The notes beneath the pieces were generated by a model, which did no database searches, had not been told where the DNA came from, and worked only from the letters and a program-made list of their open reading frames with translations. From positions 51,769,725 to 51,833,724 of the forward strand of contig NW_019211457.1 of assembly GCF_002443255.2 (NCBI RefSeq): a DNA stretch of 64,000 nt, given 5' to 3'. Below are positions 14,901 to 26,129 of this stretch, in pieces. The stretch comes from Varroa destructor (taxonomy: Eukaryota > Arthropoda > Arachnida > Mesostigmata > Varroidae). The translations under genes were made by a program, and so were the position numbers. How positions within the stretch are numbered: position 1 is the first letter of the stretch; each line of letters begins with the position of its first letter.

Positions 14901-17102
14901 GGTAAAAATCAGCTTCCGTACCTGGTAACTGGTCTGTTTCTATCAGGTATGATTGTTACCGAAATGCTGGAACTGATCGATCGATCCATAGACATGGATG
15001 TTTATATTTTCTTAAAGCATAATAAAAAGGACTATACTCCCATCCTAGACCATATGGTATAGTACATAAAAATATACAAACACATACGACATTACGCTGT
15101 ACATGTATAATGATCTCATGTGTTCGTTCGACTCTGCCATGTCAAAAGAACCTTATTGTCTTCTGGGATGTAAATGGTTGCATACATGCGGGACAGGTGA
15201 TGTTCTGCAACGATTGGTGCGCTTCCGATTGTTGCGTATCTTGAGATGTCGCAAGTACAATCCTGTACATAATTCCTATTGCATTCTCGTGTGAATGCTC
15301 TCCCCAGGAGAGCCTTTATTGATAACATGGTTGAATTACTCATAAGCAATGTTCGATGTGGATGAATCGGCCATGTAAAAAGACTTTTATCTATCACTAA
15401 TTGATCACTTTGACCAACAAGCTACATGACGCAGGATCATGGTAATTTTACAGTACGGTCGTCTTTTATTTTTGAATGTTTTTAAGAATTCGTAACATGG
15501 GCCGCTTTGTCCAGGATGGCCACTCTCACTGGCGGAGAACTCCTATCAAAGTTCAGATCTCGGTCACGTCGGGCGCTGCGTTTCCGTCCGTGGCCGATTA
15601 TTGTCGGAGTTGAATCATACGATCCCTATAAATAGATACAGAAACTATATAGCAAAGCGTTAGCAGTATAAGCAAATGGTAGCGTTTTTTTTAAGATTAT
15701 TTCATGTGTAGTACGAGGTAACATTGCCCGTTCGCTCTTGACTGTAAGTTAACAAGTGGTTTTTAGCCAATAAGTGCCAGCTTCGTTTCTAAATCTTTTC
15801 TGATACCACTGTCTATTCTGCTTGATTTAAAACGCAGCATCAGGGAGTCTGAACAGACGAGCGGCGTATTACGTTCTCATACGCCACGGTCGCCTTATGC
15901 AGATGATGTCGAAAATGTAATTTAGCGCTGTGCGTTCTCCTAATGCCTTAATTTGCCCCACGGAATAATCGATGATGCTAGTTTTAGACAGTAGGTTCAT
16001 TGAAGGGCTTTATTCGCTCGAATAAGATTTAATTTCTATTATTTCGATAATCAAATTCGTCAGCCTCGTAACATGTGATGACACGGTCATAAATAAAGTT
16101 AACACCAATTTTTGTTCATCATCGTCTTCATAGACTGTAGAACGCGTCCATTTGCAATGAAGTAACGATGCTACGTATCTCTATAAAGAATCGCTCAAGA
16201 GAGCTTCTGGACAATTGTACTATATGGCATTAAATCAATGATTCTATAAGCGTTTGATAATATTAATTACACCTGACCATAAACGCTATTACAGCTTAAA
16301 CAATCGTTTCATTCATACGATCTGCAAAGATTCTTATTATAACTTCAGTTTAAGTTGTAAGTCAGCGTGCCTAGATTACACGTCCTATGTTGTCTAATGT
16401 ATGCAGGCACAGAAGACAAATGCATCGTGAAGTCAACGGCAGATGACAGCATCCCTATCAAGTAAGCAGAGTTACGCTGTCCAGACCGCATCATAGAAAA
16501 TCCAGCTTACTTAGGCACTGCATGCCGCTAAATCCAAATCCAGAATAAATTCAATATAAAGGATAAAACGGAAGTCAGTCTGTAAGCAAAGAGTCTGCTG
16601 GTCCATTGTCTATCCATAATGTCATACGTAAACAGTCAATAGGTTTACTTTGGGTAACACCGCAAAATTCTCATTCGAACTTGTCTAACAGTATGATATG
16701 CCTGTTCCTCCGAACCAGCGCGAACCCACACCGATTCCACGGAACCTAATTTTATACGTTTATAGCATTTTATGGTCTTTTGGTAAGAGCTAGTCCACAT
16801 TTTCAGAGAGTTTGTATTTTTGGCACCTTATATATTAGTGCTTATGTTTTATTCCGAAAAATTTTGCTAGAGCATTACACGTGGTGACAGGTTGCTACCA
16901 CAATGAAACATTGATGCTATAGTTTTTTTCTATAAAGTTTTGTTGGTGAAATCAAAGCCATTAGGATTTTTTCTATTCAAAACTAACCTATAATCAGGGT
17001 AATAAGGTATGCGAAAAATATCGTACTTCTATAATTTTCCCTTATTCGGTGCGCTTCGCTTCCATCTCATGTTCTTATCTTTTATCATGCCTATATATTT
17101 AG
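4451..17102. other. Long region without a recognised gene
   Basis: This 12.6-kb stretch holds no exon I can support. It contains a (CA)n array at 8920-8983 with a few G interruptions and a (TA)n tract at 12596-12616. Slightly GC-richer patches near 6150-6330 and 15495-15615 have short open frames without recognisable domains or paired splice sites. The segment just before 17103 ends in an acceptor-like TATATATTTAG, so part of the region may be a 5' intron of the CTTNBP2-like gene. Confidence 0.4.
8920..8983. repeat. (CA)n microsatellite
   Basis: About 64 bases of alternating CA with G substitutions at a few positions. The open frames on both strands here (Cys/Val or Thr/His repeats) are products of the dinucleotide repeat and not genes. 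Confidence 0.95.
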
Positions 17103-20100
17103 ATGAGTTTTCCGTCGCCGGGAAGCTGTGTGGGATCAGGCGCTCCCCAGAGCAAAACCACCACCAACAACAACAACACCAGCAGCAGCAGCAGCAGCAG
17201 TAGCAGTAGCAACAATAACAACAACAACAATAATAACAATAACAGTAACTGTAATGTAGCGGTCGGCGGCCCGAATACCGTCAAAGCGACATCGGTTCAC
17301 CACGGAGTCAGTCTCGACCGAAACGATCTCATTAAATTGCTCGGCGTTCTAGAAGGTATGTTATAAATAAATATGATTATAATAATAACTAGTAACAGCT
17401 AATGATATAATATTTGTTTTTTTTTTTTTATATAAAATAACTGGAATGTAGGACAAGGTTAACAAGAAATTTACTTCAGCAATAAATACTACGATGCAGA
17501 ACAGTACTTTGCATAGGTAAAAAAAAATTCCGTAGAAATCTATAATCAGTTGATTTAAGGTTTTATTGAAAATTAGTATGTGGAGAGGCTCTATTGATTC
17601 GTCGAAAGATGAACGTTAGAGCGGTAAACGCGGGTAATTGACGTTGTTTCGGCCCTTCTAAACAAAGATGAGAAACGGTATCCTTCTGCGGTGCAGCAAC
17701 TCCAAAAGTAACGTTGATTTACGTAGTCGTTACAAAAAGCTGTTTTTTTTATGCAGCACAACGTCTATGAGCAGCTTATTGTAGATACAATTTTTATGAA
17801 TTACTATGGATAACAAAAGCACTCGCAGCATATGTGTTTTTTCTTGTTTGTGTGTGCTTAAAACGCGGTTTTATAGCTAAGGATTTAAAAATTGAAAGAT
17901 CTCAGGCATCAGCGTGGCCCCCTTTAAATTACGCTCAAAAACCTTAACCAATAATGACAGGTCAGATGGATAATCCCAGGGCAACCATTCAAAATAAGTA
18001 GTATAGAGCTATCCGCACAAAAGTTTCCCCTGCATTTATGATTTCTATGAAGTCGGACAAGTTTATGCCCGCAGGACGATTTTGCGGCCATTCGGATTTT
18101 ACTTTGGCCATAAAAAAAACGTTGCAATAAATAAATAAACAAACTTTTTGTGCTGATCAAAATCGACAAACGCTCTATGGGATAAAATAACATTGTAGCA
18201 TGAATGAAAATACATACAATAAGATCATGCATGAGATACAAGCTGAAAAAGGATCTTTCCTTTTCTATAACGAAACGAAAAACGTAATAATAATTTTGCT
18301 AATATTTTCTACTAATCCAGACGGCTAGATTTAAGACATATTTTTGCGTTACAAAGTGTTTGATGTGTCGCCCTTGCTTTTTTGAAAATCTAGCTTTTCT
18401 TGTAAAACAGAGAACTCTGCACCAAAAGGGAGCCTCTGCCAAAGTATAATTCGTGCGATGTAAAAAGAAAAAAATTATTACAGAATCAATTGACTAAATA
18501 AAGAAGAACGTTTTAAATTTTATTTAGCTCGAATATGTCCGTTTGCGGCTAGGCTTTGCGTAGTCATTACTATAACAGATGCACAACATTCGTATCCGAA
18601 GGTCCTAATGTATACATCGAGGCTAGGCAGGTTTGTTTAGATGAAGAGATTGTGGACGTTTGAACTCGGAACATGTGGTTGGCGCAGGTCGGCTATGAAG
18701 CGCATCTTCGAACGTCTTAACGCGATTCGACAGCTTCGAAAAACTTCGAATACGGTTACTTCGAAATAGTACTAGTACGCTAGCAACGCCTGTCTTCTGT
18801 AGGATCTCGTTTCAGTAGACTCTTTAAGTGTATCATTTTTCTTTTTATGGCTGGACGGCATAACACAGTTCGTCCACCGTGTTTAGAAGGGATTACGAAT
18901 AGATGGTAAGGAATCCTGTTTTCTATTGAAACAACTAGAGAAGTGGTTCCTTTCCGATGTCGGCACGTTATGGCCAATGGGTACCTTCGATGCATTTACC
19001 TAGTTTAATTATTACTGTAATTAAACCGATGCTTGTGTTTGTTGTTTTTCTTTGATAGAACAGAACGCAAACCACGAAGCGCGAACGGCGTTATGCTGTC
19101 TCTAAATGATATAATGATTCAAAGTTATTCTGTACTTTTTAACGTACATTTAGACGAGTAAAGGCCAATGTAAGTAAAAAAAAAATACTACCGCGAAAAA
19201 ATTACATCTAGATGCATGCGTAAATAAATAAATCTACATCTGATTAAAATTGATCCCAGTATACATTTGCCCGAACTAACTGGTATTCGATCATAGTTTC
19301 TTTTACAATTTTCGAACGCGTCTTCTGATTTAGTATATTTCAAATATACTACCGCAAAGCCGAAAATGTCTTATACTTCTATGGTGGCTGGGAACTCTTG
19401 TTACTAGCATTGTGCAAGCCCCATTCTGCTGTACGGAAAGACAAGCTTTGAGTCTAACCTTCACGTATGAACAAAAAACCTTAATAAAGGTCCAAAATAA
19501 ATACAATGGCACTATTACAAAGCCAATAAAATTGCTCTATCAGAAAGAGTCAGCATTTCTTAATATGAAGTGAGATCTTTAGCTTGACGCACCAAATAAA
19601 TTACCTGTACAAAGAAACCTCGGTGAAGAGGACAATATTCTCTGTCGTCTACCGTAGACATTCTTCTAAACTTGGTCGAAAATCACAGACGTGCTTGTAC
19701 GGTATCTTGTGTGGTGCTATTGATCACGTGAATACCAACCCTGTGCATTGGCATAGTTAATATTATATGGTAATTCCTGCGATATTAGCTAGAAAAAAGT
19801 GTGCGCTTGTTCAACTGTAGCCACGTCCACGTACGGCACACGATGGGGCCAACTATTTTGTCTTCACAGAAACTCAAGGTGACAGTCTCAGGAAGTCTGA
19901 ATTATCACTGTTTGTTGTACAGTCTCAAATGAGACTGCATTTTTGTAACTTTTACATCTTCGGTGATATTTCTAGTCACTATAAATTAAATTTAGTGATT
20001 AATCAAATGAGGTGGCATTACGATTTTGTGATAATAAGTACGACAAAGTTGAGGTTCGGACTCTGGATAATACATTTCTGGATTACGAGTTGGATATTGT

Positions 20101-23100
20101 ATATAAATCGGCTTTCTACTGTCCCCTTTATGCTATGATTTATTACATTTATAATGCAGAGATGAATTTACTCGCAACTACTTCGAAGCAGCGTACATAT
20201 TTAAGCAAGACGCCCCTGTTATCTTTAACTGCTTGGGAAAAGATTCTGCTAGTTACTAATCTGTAATGAAAATATGCGTTCCATCATGTATACTAAGTGT
20301 GCAGTATTTCGACAACATCGAGTGGATGAACATTGATTGTTGATCAAATATAGACTATTCGCTATTGGTTACTGTCTGCAGGAGAACTGCAAGCTCGCGA
20401 GGTCGTGATAGCCGTGCTTAAAAGCGAGCGTATCAAGCAGCTCGTCTATCCTGTTGGACCCCGGTTGGCTCGACCAGGACCGCGAAACCCGCTCACCCAG
20501 CTATGGCAGGACGCTCTCGCTGCAACAGAGAACTTCCCTCCATCTTCGACGCCTGCCTCTCAGCACCACTGTAATAGCGTCGCGGCCCATCACAATGGTC
20601 ATGGTGGTGAAGGTAACTTACCATCAACAGCTCCTTCGGCAGTGGCAACAACATGCGGAACTCCAGTGTTAGCGAGATCAGCCTCATCGCTTTCACCCAC
20701 GACAGCGCCCCCCACGACAACAAGCAATAATAAACAACAACAACAACAACAACAATCTTCCCTCGATTCCGCGCCCAGTGGGACAAGTCAAGATGTCATG
20801 AATTTGTCGCCAGCGACAACAACATCTGCCTCCTCTATAACAACAACCATAGCGTCGACAACAGCTGCGACATCGTTCCCGTCTCCGGCCTCAATTAACC
20901 ATCGAATTGATGTGAATGCTATTCACAGCCTGCAAGAGGTGGGTAACAAAGCATAGATCTAAACAATTTTTGCCCCGTGATGGAGATGTAGCTGCACAAA
21001 TTAAAGCCCACTTCTTAAACTTAAAGCCCATGTTTGCTTCAGTGTTGAACGACAGTTACTAGCAAAAACTGAAGTACACATCGCCATATGCACCTTCATA
21101 AATTAGAAATACTGCAGAGGAATATGGCGAGGTTCCCTGAGCGTGAAATGTTGGCTGTTTTCATGTGTGCATTTGTTTTGATTTCTTGGTTTTTCGCCTT
21201 TGTTTCAATTGTCCTGTCTGTGTGTACGTATATGTTCCTGACTTTACAGGTACAGGCAAAGCTATTGGAGAATATGATCTCTCAAAACAATGAGCTACTT
21301 ACAAAGGTCAAAGAGCGTTGTTGTGGAGGTTGCCAGTGCCAAGGAGCAGGTTCGATCCTCGGAGCCGGCTTCATTCACGACCAGCTTCCGAGTCGAGAAC
21401 CGAAGGAAGAAGCGAAAGAAGAGGCTCAACGCCTCTTCGAGGCTGGTTAGTTTTTTTCTTCTTTAGCGTTGATTGCCATTAGTAGTCTCAATGATGGCAG
21501 AGCATTGATCTAATTACATTCCTTGCAGTTTTATAAGTGAAACCCGGATATATCAAAAATATGTATATAAAATAGAATATATTTTTCCTTGACTACTCGG
21601 AAAATTGTATCATGTATTAATTGGACAAACACCGTACGTGATACTTTTCTACTGAGAATTTACACGTACCGACACAGGTCGGCTCTTGTTCAATTATTTG
21701 CTACGTATTGAAATATTATTACGGTTACACTTTTTTTGATGATTTTTCCTCGCAACGTTAATGTGGCATACATAAGTGCCATTCTCGCTTTGAGCCGCTT
21801 GGGGTTATTTGCCCCACTGATGATCGGGCATAGTCTTCACCCATCGATTACCGCGGTCGGTTGTTTCATACGCAAACTATGGCGAACAGATCATGCAAAA
21901 AGCACACGTAGGTATTGTTGTAACATCTGTCTACTTACTTAGCATTCATCTATAATTCGCTCGTACTATATTGCTATTCATTCCTTCTTCTAATTCATCT
22001 ACTCATCGATTTTTAGAAACGTCAGCTAGCGCCGTTCTTGGCCGCGTACGGGAACGCGAAAAGCAAATGGTACTCCTTTTGCTAGCTGAACGACATCGGC
22101 TCGTAGCGAAGCTGGACACCGCCAGACAGAATTGCGTTGAGCTGCTGCGCGCATTACGTGAAGAGAAGGCACGCAACGCTGAAATTGTCGACGGACTGGA
22201 AGAGGAGAGCAAACGCAGTCTATTGCTTGAAGAGCAAGCTGAAGCTGTTGGCCGACAGCATGCTGCCTATCGAGCGCAATGCCGCCAAGAGGTAGACGCG
22301 CTTCGTGAAGAGAATGCACGACAGAAAGCGGAAATTGAACGGCTACGAGCCGATCTCGAGCGCGCTACAGGAGGCGGTGTACGGAGCCAGCTGATTAGTG
22401 GTCCTGCACCAGGCCCGGCGCATCACTCATCCGCAGCCCCAGCTATTGCTCCAGCTGTCCTGGCGCAACGAGCAGTCGCCCATGCGCCGGCGGGATTTCC
22501 TACCCCATCTGGAGTACCTGCATCGGCTATTGCTGCTAGATCAGGTGAGCAGCGTATATGTTTACTCATTTGTTGATCTTTTTGATATTCCCCAGAGAAA
22601 ATTTTGACCTGGCTGTTTACGCTTGTTTAGTTCGTCGCGAAGGAAAATTTTCGAAAAAGGTTCGAAGGAAAATTTAATGATATAGCTAACTGCCTAGTTA
22701 CGCTTTCGCCCTCATCAACTGATTATATATAGGTGGACTGACTGTATCCATTGGTCATTACGGTCTGCGAGCCAACCGAGGTTTCCTCAACAAACTCTTT
22801 TTACGTCACGTTTTTTAAGGTGATGAATCAAGGGCAACTGGTCGACCTGCGCCGCCGCCTGTCCCGCCTAACAAGCCAGCCATACTGCGAAAGCCGGCTC
22901 ATCTTACGGCTGGCGCGGGCGTCATCGTCACTCCGATAGCTGCAGCCACTTCAACCGCCCACACTGCCCCCGTAAACGCGAGCACAATTGTATCTGCCGC
23001 TTCGCACGACACGTTCGAAGGTGAAATCAAAAACTTCCAGAGCGTCTTCGTGACAATGAAGAATGCCAGCGGTGGTGGACCCGCCCCCGCTCCACCTCAG

Positions 23101-23139
23101 GCGACTCCGCCAGCAGCTGCCGGTGGGCGACATGCGTAA
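17103..23139 (+). CDS. Cortactin-binding protein 2-like (CTTNBP2/CTTNBP2NL family)
   Basis: Five exons join in frame: 17103-17355, 20382-20938, 21250-21445, 22017-22544 and 22820-23139 (617 aa). The signature crosses the first intron: NDLIKLLGVLEG joins ELQAREVVIAVLKSERIKQL, the start of the CTTNBP2 N-terminal domain (about residues 73-105). Exon 3 continues it (VQAKLLENMISQNNELL, from residue 271). Exon 4 adds a long Glu/Arg/Leu coiled coil (about 340-465). The last exon has the family's proline motif RPAPPPVPPNKP (about 520-531), close to the PPPIPPKKP of vertebrate members, expected to bind SH3 domains such as cortactin's. Known members regulate cortactin and actin branching; the same role here is inference. 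A Ser/Asn run (27-50) and a Thr/Ser/Gln-rich insert (about 130-255) interrupt the conserved parts. An acceptor-like TTTAG precedes the ATG, so an upstream 5' exon is likely. Confidence 0.85.
17161..17250 (+). repeat. Coding CAA/CAG/AAC trinucleotide repeat
   Basis: Imperfect (CAA)n, (CAG)n and (AAC)n runs lie inside exon 1 of the CTTNBP2-like gene. In the coding frame they are read as Asn and Ser homopolymers, not Gln, so the protein has a poly-Ser/poly-Asn linker ahead of the conserved domain. Such tracts are unstable in length and probably polymorphic. Confidence 0.85.
17356..20381 (+). other. Intron 1 of the CTTNBP2-like gene
   Basis: A 3.0-kb intron bounded by donor GAAG|GTATGT and acceptor ACTGTCTGCAG|GAG. 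It splits a Gly codon in the conserved LEGELQAR motif. I see no nested gene; short open frames near 17924-18241 (minus) and 19929-20266 (plus) have no recognisable features. Confidence 0.75.
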
Positions 23140-23363
23140 ATTTCAAGGCAAACAAACATAAGCTATTTATCACGCGTTAGATGAACACATCAATGAAAAC
23201 AACGATCATGAATTATAACCTAGTAAAAATTCTACTAATAACGAACATGGCTAATGTCCTCCCAAATGGTCTTACTGTTGGTGTGCTAAAGCGCACAAGT
23301 GACTTAGTTACCGTAAAGCGTTCTCTTTACATCCTTCCGGCAGCCACACACTTAGAATTCATA

Positions 23364-23364
<1 letters not shown>

Positions 23365-23406
<42 letters not shown>
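23365..23406. repeat. (TA)n microsatellite
   Basis: About 42 bases of uninterrupted TA dinucleotide, about 230 bases past the stop codon of the CTTNBP2-like gene and so probably within its 3' UTR. Confidence 0.95.
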
Positions 23407-23411
<5 letters not shown>

Positions 23412-24150
23412 AACCTTGAGAGTTCACTGAAACCAATGCCCTCGTGCTGTACGCAGAGCCTAAGGATTTTTATGTACGTGTTTATTTTTATTTTTAATAC
23501 CATTTTAGAATTCGGATATATAAATGAGTGTATACGGTAACCCAGTACGTTATTTCGACGTTTTGTGTATAAGTATGGCTTTGCAAATCAGTGGTCTATA
23601 CGAGGCAAACTTAGCAACAAGGCGAGCTATTTAAAATTTACAGAGTGTCGATCGTTGAGTGCGTTGGAACAACTTGTATCCGAATACAACGTCCGGAGCA
23701 CAATCATTTTAGAGATTCTGTTTCATTTGTAAAATCTCGATCGGGTGAGACCGTTCTGAAGGAGTTGTCCCTGTGGGAACATATAGATACGCAAGATGTC
23801 CTTACCGTTTTTCAGTCATGGTAGTTACGAAATAGTTGCATCGCTATTCGTTTCTATTTCAGAAAGTGTCAAATGAACTCTGAGCTGATCGGGCGTACAT
23901 CTACATATATATAAACGTATAGCGTTGCACAGTGGAGGGACGGTGCAGTCGCGCTGTGTGAACACCCAAAAAGCAGCAAAACAGTTTTAGAATTTTGTTC
24001 GAACAAGACGAGCCATTGTAACCGAATTTCGAACTGCGAGGTAGTAACTTGTATGACTTGTTTGACCTAAGACGAAGTGTGATGGGGTCGTCCTCTAGAA
24101 GGTGCCAAACCGCTATAGGATTTGTTAGAAAATAGAAAGCAAGCGTCTAT

Positions 24151-24175
24151 AATAAAAATGACTAATAAAAATAAA
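24151..24175 (+). terminator. Cluster of three AATAAA poly(A) signals
   Basis: AATAAA hexamers occur at 24151, 24164 and 24170, about 1.0 kb past the stop codon of the CTTNBP2-like gene and on the same strand. They are reasonable polyadenylation signals for that gene, giving a 3' UTR of about 1 kb. In AT-rich DNA such hexamers also occur by chance. A further AATAAA lies at 24385. Confidence 0.35.
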
Positions 24176-24256
24176 GCTAACAACATGTACGATTTTAGAC
24201 AACTGCAATTAAAAAACGTGCGGTGGACCGACGCGGAGTACAAACCCTAACCCACC

Positions 24257-24672
24257 TATAAAAGCTGCAATCTCTTTTCTTGTGTCCTCCATTCGCCTAT
24301 ATCGTCGCATTATGAGCCTTGCTCGTTTCCCAGAAAGAGAAGTCGTTTAGCGACGTATCAGTTGTTCGGTAATGAATGGCGACGAATAAAGTACTGAACC
24401 GAACATTTAGTTATATATCCCTACCGAGTATAACCCAGTGTGGATTGGAAGCTAGGCTAAGGACGCTGTGTGGACCATGGCGGCATGGACGACGCTGACC
24501 TAAGCCAAAGGCAAGTGTTTGTACATAGGGAGAGACTGAAAACTATACCTAGGTCTGGACAGCTAGCTATGTTTAAGATAGAGAAAGCTAGACTGTATAC
24601 AAGTATGGTACTTTGTAGTCTAAAGTGGAAACTGGAAATTTACTTCCAAGCAGCACTTTCATTAAGCAACAG
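24257..24672 (+). other. TATA-box plus ATG-exon element of unknown identity
   Basis: A good TATAAAA box at 24257-24263 is followed by AATAAA at 24385 and an ATG in good context (GGCATGG) at 24485. The open frame from this ATG runs 188 nt to a donor-like AACAG|GTGAGAGG at 24672/24673. Its 62 complete codons read MDDADLSQRQVFVHRERLKT and onward, a charged, gene-like composition. Two readings are possible: the first coding exon of an unknown gene, or a TATA/AATAAA unit of an LTR retroelement followed by the start of an ORF. I found no flanking target duplication, primer-binding site or protein match to decide between them. Confidence 0.25.
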
Positions 24673-24987
24673 GTGAGAGGTAAGGAAAAATTTCACACCT
24701 TGTATCCAGTTTCGACAAGGAACGTCTGATTCGTGAAAGCTGATGATTATTGGCCTTCTTGTTCCTTGTTCATCATACAACAAGCCTTCCTATGCCTACT
24801 TTTATTGGTACCGGTGTCCTTAATGATTAATAGCGCGACGCTAACAAGCAACACGTAGAATCACCTTGTGTCCTTGCCAAACGTACTCATACACCGTCTT
24901 CGCAGGTGTATATCTTATAAAATAATAATGCTGTTGACACTACTCCTTAATACTATATTGGAAAGCAATCCGTTTGTCATTTTGCAA

Positions 24988-24989
<2 letters not shown>

Positions 24990-25045
<56 letters not shown>
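24990..25045. repeat. (TA)n microsatellite
   Basis: About 56 bases of uninterrupted TA dinucleotide. It generates Tyr/Ile repeat open frames on both strands that are not genes. Confidence 0.95.
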
Positions 25046-25047
<2 letters not shown>

Positions 25048-26062
25048 TGCAGACCGGTAAAAGACGACATAAATCGTTAGACGGTAAGACGACGAAATTG
25101 CGTTTGTCTCTTTGATACAACAAACGTCTTGACACATTTTAACAAACAGAATTTCATGATTATAACCTATTCTTCTTTGATCATTTGCTGCATAGACTAT
25201 TTGTCCTTGATAATGTTAGATTGTTCTATTAATTACAGCTTTCTTGTAGATGCAGTATATGTTTGCGTTTTTTTTTACAGGATTTGATTGTAGTGCGGCA
25301 TGTCTGTACCTCTGAACGCCTTCAGAGTAGCTAATTAATTAAATTAACATAAATAGACGTTGCTTGTATTTCTGACCGTAATTCCTCGTAATTACCTGAT
25401 GAGACATTACACGTGTGACAATTTCGATATTAGATACGCATACATGGCGCCGTAGTGTCGAAGTTCCTTACTTTCTAGCTCGACAAATGTATTTTGAAGT
25501 AACTTAATTATGGCCAACATAATAGGCACATACATTACGATTCTTGTCTAGTTTTATTTACGGGTGAGATTTGTTGAACTTTTATGTCACGCTCTGTTCG
25601 AGTAGCTTATTATGTAGCTATTTAAGTCTAGTGTGAATTTTTTTATTTCGTCAAAGAATTTACTTTTATTATTATAAACTGATAGGTTAGGTGCATCGAC
25701 CTGTTTTCCCTGCCAAAGGGTTTTTGACACGAAGCAACGTCTGCTCATCAAATCACACTGTTTGTATCCATTAATTGGTAGCATTCGACCTTTACTGTTG
25801 CTTTCGTCAGAGCGACTTTTTGTTAAATTACGTATCAGCTTCCCGGCATAAGTAGCCTCTACACACAAGTTACTAAGCATGTTATTTTTTAGACATTAAC
25901 GAAACAATTAGGATGCTATTAAGAACAACAGGAATGATACAACTGTTAGAAATGACATTTAGAATGTATACTGACATTAATTACGTGTATTATTTGCTGT
26001 GGCTACTTATTATTCTTAATATAGGTATTCTTAACTCGTCCATTAATTTTAAGGTCCGGTGA

Positions 26063-26129
26063 TTATATATATATATATATGTATATATGTTTGTATATAT
26101 ATATGTATATGCATATATATATATATATA
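26063..26129. repeat. Interrupted (TA)n microsatellite
   Basis: About 67 bases of TA repeat broken by GTATATGT and GCATATAT units, which indicates an older, decaying tract. Confidence 0.9.

Larger units (their letters stand above)
23140..24240. other. 3' flank of the CTTNBP2-like gene, with (TA)n tract
   Basis: AT-rich sequence after the stop codon, probably 3' UTR and flank. A pure (TA)n tract spans about 23365-23406. No coding sequence is supported. Confidence 0.5.

Noticed and set aside
8198..24142. The string TTAGAAAATAGAAA near 8200, 12223 and 24126 as a dispersed repeat
   Set aside because: The match is only about 14 AT-rich bases and the flanks do not align, so chance is the simplest explanation.
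24244..24253. ACCCTAACCC as telomeric repeat
   Set aside because: It is under two units long, and arthropod telomeres mostly use TTAGG.
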